This document shows, in pieces, positions 26,801-35,800 of a stretch of 64,000 nt of DNA. The stretch is from Saccoglossus kowalevskii (lineage: Eukaryota; Hemichordata; Enteropneusta; Harrimaniidae). The position numbers were made by a program, and so were the translations under genes. Numbering within the stretch: the stretch's first letter is position 1; every line of letters starts with the position of its first letter. The notes under the pieces are model-generated. The model was not told the DNA's origin. It did not search any database and saw nothing but the letters and a program-made list of their open reading frames with translations. The DNA lies in contig NW_003152253.1 in the NCBI RefSeq assembly GCF_000003605.2, positions 168,726-232,725 on the forward strand, read 5' to 3'.

Positions 26801-29800
26801 TTTTGTATCCAAGGATACATCATGGGAATGCCGAAATCCAAAATGTTTAGAACAGAATAAGCGAACTTCTTTGTGTTGAGTCAAACCCTGGTGGTAGCCA
26901 TGTTTGTTTTTACTATTAGAGAACGCTTACGCGCGTAATCATTCCATATTTGGAATTCGCATTTCCTAATATGGCAGGATGAAAATACCACGTAAAATAC
27001 CGCAAAATTACGGCACGCTGTAACTTATGGCGTTACGGTGACAGATGTATAACAATACACATTACGGTTAAGTCATTCTGTCAACTGAAATTAGATTTTT
27101 TTTTTTACAGATTTACGAAAACGACGCCAACAAATGATTACCGTCTGTAGTGTCTCGCTCGTAAATCAGGAAATTTTGTCGATTCTCTAATCGCAATCGA
27201 ATGTATGACGCTAATCGGCGTCTGTATCAATATTCGATGTATATATAATAATATTCTATTCTAGTTCCATTTCATTTAATAGAACATTTCAGATGTTGTA
27301 TCACATTTAAACATGTTTTTGATGCTTCAAAGTTATTTCTGTATTTCAAAATTACCTTTAAAATAAAGTTGGTATAATAATAGCAAACATTGACTATCAT
27401 GAGTTAGGAACAATGAACTGAACCTTGACTATCATCGGTGGCAACAACGATGACAGTTAGTATTGGCGCACTCAAATCATCTGGCAACAGAGTTATAATT
27501 CATCTGCAAATTCATTACAAATGCCCTGACATGTTTACCCATGAGAGCGGCGAATTGCCGTAAAATTGCCGAAACTTGATTTTCCATGCAGTCTGTGATT
27601 GGAAGTTCTAAAACAGACAAGACGGGTAATGTGGTCTCTTTGATTGCAAGTTCATTTGCGTATTTCATTGGCGTATAATCACTAAATGTGTTAAAGTTGC
27701 ATCCATACTTAGCAAATTTATGGGACACCATCCTGTGCCATATATATACACACCGTCAAATATTGAGATTGTTGCTGAGTATGGGCAATTATATAATTAA
27801 CTACAGAATATAAATTTAGTTAGATTTAAATAAAAATAAACACTCACAGAGAGCAATGGAGGTTTCGTTTGTCCTTGAAAATCAATTACCTTGTAGGAGT
27901 GTTTATCTGAGAGGTAATAACCTCCAGTACTCTTAAAAAGAAATGTGTGGAAAGGTCAAGGATATCTACTTTTAATATTTCATATTTTGTTTAGCAAAAG
28001 AAATATGATTTTTAGACATTCAAAATAGAGCTACAGATTTGTCTAATCATTTTCCGGGTAAGCACATACTACATTTTTTTTAAAAAGTTGATTTTAAAAT
28101 GACTCCAGACTAGTAATGAATCTGAAAACTGTCTTGCATCATTACGCCATTGCCTATCTCATCTCGGCGCATTTTCCCAACAAATTGTCCCTATGCTCGT
28201 TGGCAGTCGTAATTGGTGATTCCGGTGACGAGTAGTTTTGCTTCCTCGCAGTTATATACTGTGACGCAATAGATATGGAACCTCGTATTGTTGGTAACAA
28301 TAGAGTAATGTTTGAGGAACTGTGCACTGTCCCTGTTTGAATAGGCGGTAGCTTTAAAGGGAAGCAATTATGTCTTGGAGGGTAATAATTTTGATAGGTT
28401 TACAAATATAGACTCGCGTACGTATGTATGTAAAACCATATTCATTGCTTTTATTTCGAGCCGTATTTTTGCGATGCTATATGTGGCTTAGTCAGGCGCG
28501 CCTACAGTGACGAGACGCGTTGCCCATGGTCCTTCGAATCTCGCGTTATTTTTGTGATTTGCATGGAATGTATATGATACGGGAAAATGTGTCAGTAATT
28601 TTTACAGGAATCCAATTTTTCAACGGATTAGCACAATAGTCATGTAACTGCCTCTAGGGTAAGACCATATATGCCAATCATTGTAGATTGTAAATTGTTT
28701 CAAACGTTTCCCATAACAACAAGACGCTCCCAGGAAGGAGAATAAATCAGAGTAATATCTGCGTCAACTCTAGCATCAACTAAATTCACCAGGGATGTTT
28801 AAGTTTTATACTACAAACTTCCTGTAATATGACAGCTTGGCTTGGCTTGTGTACTGTATCCAACTACGTTATAATCAACCATTATGAAACTGGTAGTTTT
28901 CGCTAAAACTGGACTTTTAGTTATTCTGGTTTGAAATACATGTTTTGGTAGTATCCTAACCAAACAGTGTGATTTCGTGGGTGCAAAGAGGGAGAGAACA
29001 ATATACTGAGTTAATAGCTTTCAAAAAGGAATGCCATAAACTGACCAAAAAGCTCGACAGAACGTGCTTATAACCAAATCCCCAATCTTAACATATGCGA
29101 AAATGTTGATGTTGAGGTGAAAATCTGCTGTGAAACTCGTTTCAACGATGACGTTATTCGTCTACTTAGCTGAAACCACCTGTGGATTACCCACAGTTCT
29201 CTCAGGGAGAACACACACACTGGCAGTCTTTAAAAGGGTCGTACCAATCACAGAAATAAATGTGAGGTTGCTGTGTTCGTTATCTTCAAGAGTCTCGAAA
29301 CAAGTCTGCATGTCAGAATCATAGTTAGTGGAAATAGATGACTCATATTGTCAATGTAGTTGTATATTACACATTTGCCATTATTGCCATCATTTTTAAG
29401 CTTCTCAGACTGTGTGAACTTATGTTGTTCGCCTTTTATGTAAACAGAATCATTATCACAATGTTGCATAGATTAAGTATATGTTTCATTAATATATATT
29501 CAAGTATTAGGCATGTACCAAGTTTTAACCCCTTTAAGCACACTGGTTTGGTTACAGAAAAACGGGCAGAAAAAAGTTCCTCTGTATGCAAATTAGATAG
29601 TTAGTATGCACAAATTATTTGCAAACTATTGTCAGACATTCAATTACACATGATGGTTTCATCTCATTTGTGTTATCAAGAAATTAGCGTGCGACTTGGC
29701 CATTTGCTTGCGCTTTAGAATTTCCAAAATATTATAAACATTGTATAATACTATGCACACATTTGAGAGAATTGTGTTACTATAATAGCGCAATTGTAAA

Positions 29801-32800
29801 ACTTCGTATGTAAATAACCCACTCAATATGCATAAAGTAGGAAAATACTACAGACTCAATTAATTTTATAACCAACTTGCCGTGTTCGAAAGATATCTGC
29901 TACACATTTTCTAAAAAAAAAATAGCGAAAACAGTGAAACTGATGGACTGGTGTGGTATTCGTTTTCAAACTAAAACAACCAACATACTCTCACAGCAAA
30001 TGTAATTGAAGCCAAAGCAAAGTCAGCGTGGACCTTCGGCTTCGAGCCACGACAACGTAAACACAGTGAAAGGGGGCAGGTGAAACCCCGTGCCGCAACT
30101 ATTTATTTCCAACGCGCGTGTCGACGCCTTTGATTGCGTATATATGTGAAAAGTATCACTGGCTACGTTTATTTTAGCATGTCTCTCGACAGAAGGTCTA
30201 CCCTGGCTATGCTCTCGCTGTAAAAGGAATACTCGCTCTTCAGGTTTCAGAGGGAAATGAAGTGAAGAAAGACTATGTGATATAACGAATGTGGCCGATG
30301 ATAGTGTATTTAGTTTATTGAGACAATTATTAATACACCATTCTATGCACATTACTCCCAGTGTCTTAACAGTGCAGTATCCGATCCTTGTTATATAGTA
30401 GATGAATATTTTAAATCCACACTGCGCGAGTGATATTCCCACGAGTATACTTCGAACACAACACAATACGAACAGTAATCCATACCCTGACTCAACGCAA
30501 AGCGAACAAGCGAAATATTTCAGCATGCCCTTGAACGAATTAATCTTCATAATCGAATAATAGTATAGAATGAGATTCAAACAAAGGTTGGGAATATAAT
30601 AAAACACGATGAATTACTTATTAAGTGAACTTGAGTGGGTTATAAAGGCATGTTTAGTGCATGCGTGTTAGTCTTTTATGCATCTTGACATTCCAACACA
30701 ACGTTTTAATCATATACCACTACTTGAATAGACACTAAAAGGTTACAAATCATAGTTCCCAGGGATTGTCTCCACCTATATGCATTAGTTGAGCATTTCA
30801 ATTTCTAATAATAGAAATAATTCACAATATCTACTAGAAAGCAGAATAATTTGGGAAATTGATCAGAATGAGTTGATGATGCTACAAAATATATATTTAT
30901 TTGAGGTTATCGATGCAAACGCTATTCAAAGATGTAACGAATTTGCTGCGAAAGAAAACGTGAAATATTTTGGTGGACGTGTGTTTAGGAATTTCAATGA
31001 TAACAATGTCTCTTTCTTCGAGCATTGCTGTGGTAATTGTTATATGTTGTAGTGTTAAGTTATCATGTCCTGTTATTTTGCGAAGATCAGAAAATGTGTA
31101 AGTTGCTTATACAGATCGGCCTTGCCGTGTGGTGCATATGATTTTCTCTAACATAATTCTCGTTAACGGTTATTTAATACTAATCGTACAGCTACGGAAG
31201 AAGTCCACGCAGAGACTGTAATTGTATCATACCGCCATTACAGAACAGGCGATGTATTGAAGAGTATGACACTTCGCGGAAGGCAACCGACACTGGGTAT
31301 GGAATTCCAGTTAATACGAATGAGATTATTGTACAAAGGCACGTTATTAATTTGCAATGAATATATTATTTTTGAAAATGTTATACTAAGGATTCGGAAA
31401 TCGTAAACTAACAATGCACATATGTTATTTATTAATTTGGAAATTAACAATAGCGTGATGTAGATTCGCGACGATACGTTAATGAATAACTTCAATTGTT
31501 ACAAAATATTAATCTAGGAAAACTGACAGTGTACGATTAGATTTTCAGGCGTTGGTTTCCACAAAGTGAAGTATTATTTAGCCAATACGTGGTACATATA
31601 CAAAACAATGAATGGATTTGTAGCCTTCGATAGTGTGGTGTGATGTCTTCGTGTCAACTCTGCTTTGCATGTCATTTTTTTTTTTACAATTTCTGCTAAC
31701 ATTATTCATAACTAATTTCTATTTCTGTACCTAGGTTATGGGGTCTACCGATTCGAACGTCTCGTTTCATTAGTTTGATATATTGTAAATAGTAGTGTAG
31801 TAACTGTAATAGTCATCGCTTGAATACCACAACGATATACATTTATATATAGTAAAGTCTAGTAAGGTCCCGTGCTATGTAGTAAGTTGACGGACATTAT
31901 CATTAAATGCAAACTGAATGTGTTGAACTGATCATTTTAGCTTTAATTTCACTATTACTGGTGCTTTGAAACATTGTCCAATCCTTGCACGCGTTTCGAG
32001 TCACGTGCAAGATGTCGAATCGTGTCACGTGTCCTCAAAACACTTCATTTCGGACACATTAGGTATTACAAAGCTGACTCATACTTGGCTTGAGAAGCAT
32101 ATGACGTTGGTCTCCGGGCTTGACTTCTTTGCCAACGCTCAAAAGCAAACATTGTACTCCATCCTTTGTCTATCCGATATCATCACCCGAATAGAGATCT
32201 ACCGTAAAATACCACCTAACCTACGTTATCCGATCTTGTTATTTCAATAAATATTGCTTCGCTATAAGTTCGGTCTTTGTTTATGATGGTAACATTGGCC
32301 AGTTGGAAAATATCCAACTGCGATGGTCAAAGCCAATATGCAAGTGTTTTATCAACCCCCGTCGACGAATTATAATAAAAAATGCCAAAATATGCGCACA
32401 TTTTGTCACTAATGGACTTTTGATGAGTACTTGAACTGTTACAAGAGGTGCGATATGAGAAAGCTTACAGTTTAGAGTGGACATCGATAGAGCCTAGTTT
32501 ACAGCCTACTCAAAGTACGTTTATCAATTCCGTATTAAATCCATGACCTTGACATGGTTCGTAGACGCATATAGGTTGATGATACTAATCAGGGGTTCAT
32601 ATTTGGATAATGCAGCGTTAGCGCCCTCTACCAACAAAGCAGTTCTGTGATGTAATTCATTGCAAGGGAAGCCACGCCATCGTTATGAACTCTATTTAAT
32701 AGTGCGGATACAACTAATACAACTAAGACAGGACTTTTTTTACAAAGCTAAAATCATTCTGAAGACTGAGACATTGAACTGTACTTATCGTCGCTAATCC

Positions 32801-35800
32801 GTATGCTGGAGTTGACAGCAATACAATCAATAAGGTAGTCTAAAACGATTGTTTCTTTCAGACTACAAGAAACCATTGATCAGTGTGGCAGATAGGATGA
32901 GTGATTTGCATGGCCGTTCCTAGTATTCTGTGTGAGCTAGTTGTCTTAAAGTAGTTGATTTTACACATTTACCCGGACAATTACAACCGACACCATACGA
33001 ATACACCCGACATCGCACAAATGCACCCGACGTCAAACGAATACACCCGACATCTTGGTCAAAAACACAATTGAGTAAAATTGAGGGAAAACTACCTGGT
33101 AGATTGAAAATAGGCTCAAAAAAGAAACATGTAACAAGTCACGGATAGTGAATACAAATAGAATCGATTTGAATTTTCATTATTAATTTATTTTGAACTG
33201 AGTGAATTTTTCAAAATAAAATATATATAAAGTGGTTGATAGTACGTGAATATTATGCTAAACGTTCAAGAATATTACAATACTGTGTTTTGAGTATAAA
33301 ATCCTCGAAACTAAAGGAAAACTCACTAAAATACATGACGATTTACCCACCATAGGTAACGAGTAATGCTGAAACAAATTTTTATTATCAGACACAAATC
33401 AGCGTCGTGGAAGTAAGTTTGCAGTCACGTGGTACATTCACCAACTGTGTTCTATTTTAGGAAGCTATCCTGTCTATCTCCTGTGGGGCATTCGCAAGAA
33501 TCACAAATTACCCCGATAATAGAACATTAGTTCATGTGATTTAGTTACCTCCACGAGAAGAGTGAATCGTATCGGAAATTCTCGTTAGTTACAGTGTAAT
33601 TACGTGTGGACGGAAACATGCGATCTGTTATTACGTCCGATTCGTTTAAAACTAAGGCTTGCGTTACGTGAATGTCAGATAGGGCGTGTTCTGAATGATT
33701 CGTAACATTTATATTAATAAGGAAGGTAGAAAATATATATATTTATAAAAAGATACGCAACAATTTGTATTCTTCTAACATTTTTTGATTCGTGTACAAG
33801 TACTCTGTTTGTGAATACTAAACCAATATACGGAGACACAGCACGTGTCGCTACGTGATACATTTCCATTCCCGTTCGCTTTCATGGCAAACTAACATTA
33901 ACACGACTTAGTGGACAATGACGTAACAGCATACTGTGGATTATCCACGTGATAGTTGTGTTCATTTCATATGCAAACAAAAATGGAAAATAAGACGATA
34001 CCAGATTGATTATTGTACTAGCAGAACGCCCTGGAATTTGCTAAACTAACAATACATCTCCCCTCCTACATACATGCCAGGGTACATGCCTTCCGTTACG
34101 GCCAGACGGTTGCTATGACAATTGCAGTCTTCTTTAAATAATTTCAGAAACGATTGCCGGCATCTTAATGAGAGACAGTTTTGTGCAAGAAGTTACAGTG
34201 CCCCCAATATCGGAAAAAATGTAGAAGACGCGGTCCCGGTCCAGTGCCCCCTAAATTAATAATTCAGATAAAATTCATATATCAACAAATCGTTGTACCC
34301 TGTTGTGTCCAAGTTACTCACTGATGTGTACACAGCATGTCTTAATTTAAACAAGATGTGTGAGCGGCGCGGTATTCACTACTAACCAGAGCGAAGACAC
34401 ACGAACCTCTGGTAAGCTGTCAGTTTTCATTAGCGTGAAATGATACTACGTTATCTTTGACTACCACGACATCAAAGTTAAAATGTCAACTACGTCGCTA
34501 AGTACCGTGTACATGTTCTAGCACTTAATACGCCTCGACGTGAGCGTCTTTGAACTCATCGTGTAAATAAATAACAATGATGATCAGAATATCATTTTTT
34601 GATCAAAGATTTGTTTTAAAAAATGCATTTCATTTTTACTCACTATATTTTCAGAAGAAAATAATTGAAGTACCACAGTCTCCGAGCCACGCCGTGTTCG
34701 CATTCAACGCGTTTTAAATGCATTGTTTACACGGAATTAGAACGCCCGTGACTACTGTGATGCGCTGCGTGACGACTAAGGTGCGCTGCTAGACGACTGT
34801 GATGCGCTGCGTGACGACTAAGGTGCGCTGCGTGACGACTATGGTGCGTTCTGTGACGCGCCGAGTGACGACTGTGGTGCGTTCTGTGGCGCGCTGCATG
34901 ACGACTGTGGTGCGCTGCTAGGCGACTTCGGTGCGCTGCGTGACGACTGTGGTGCGCTTCGTTGCGTCTTAACTTATTATCATAATAGCATTTTGATGTC
35001 GTTTATCGTTTCTTAGTTACAGGGAAAAATGTGAACATGGCACGCGATCACGAAACATTAGGGGCAGTTCTAAATTGGCAATTGGATCTCTTTTACTGAG
35101 CCTAACACAATACTTTCTCACCTCAAATTAGATTGCGTTTCACATTAACACAGAGTAGGTATTGACATTTACAAACTGACAAAAAGCTCGACTTAGTAAA
35201 ACTATGTCAACATGCCTAGTCTGTATCCCCTGGATACGATTTCCCTTGCCACTCAAAGTTTGTTTAAGCCGTTGATGGGTTAATTAGTGTCGCAATTATT
35301 CATTGATTAGAAAACGGATTGTGGTGCCGTATGGAACAAACTGTTACTGAATACATTCAACGGGTCAAACTAAGAACAAGTGACATAGCCGCCGCGAAAC
35401 TACGTGTCGGTCCCGCGCGACGTATCTTACGCGTGTAATATACAATAAATACGAAATTGGAACACGCTGTGCGACGAGACGTGGTACTCGATTTACAAGG
35501 CACTTTTATTATATTTCCACATGAGTTCAAACATCCAGGGTGCATCCCACGTGGATTAAAGAGCGTTGGTCGCCGCTACGCGTCTTTTTCGATATGGGTC
35601 CCATGCGTCGTATACAACGCTTGCAAAATACGCGCCACGTGACAATCATCTTTCACACAACCATATCGCTCCAAACTGAGAAGTCATCAATTATTTTTGT
35701 TTCAACAGAGATTATTTCCCAATCAAACACCCAATTACATGAATTAGGTCATTTCTACAAATAGTACAATTTGACAAGTAGGGCAAGTACATGAAATGAA

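Noticed and set aside
28480-28545. tRNA-like A box (TGGCTTAGTCAGG) and B box (CTTCGAATC)
   Set aside because: The T-arm around TTCGAAT cannot pair, and no acceptor stem forms. At most a decayed SINE head, with no second copy in the window.
34748-34967. GC-rich block considered as a CpG-island promoter or coding exon
   Set aside because: Composed of tandem 21-bp units with stops in the frames I checked; better explained as a minisatellite.
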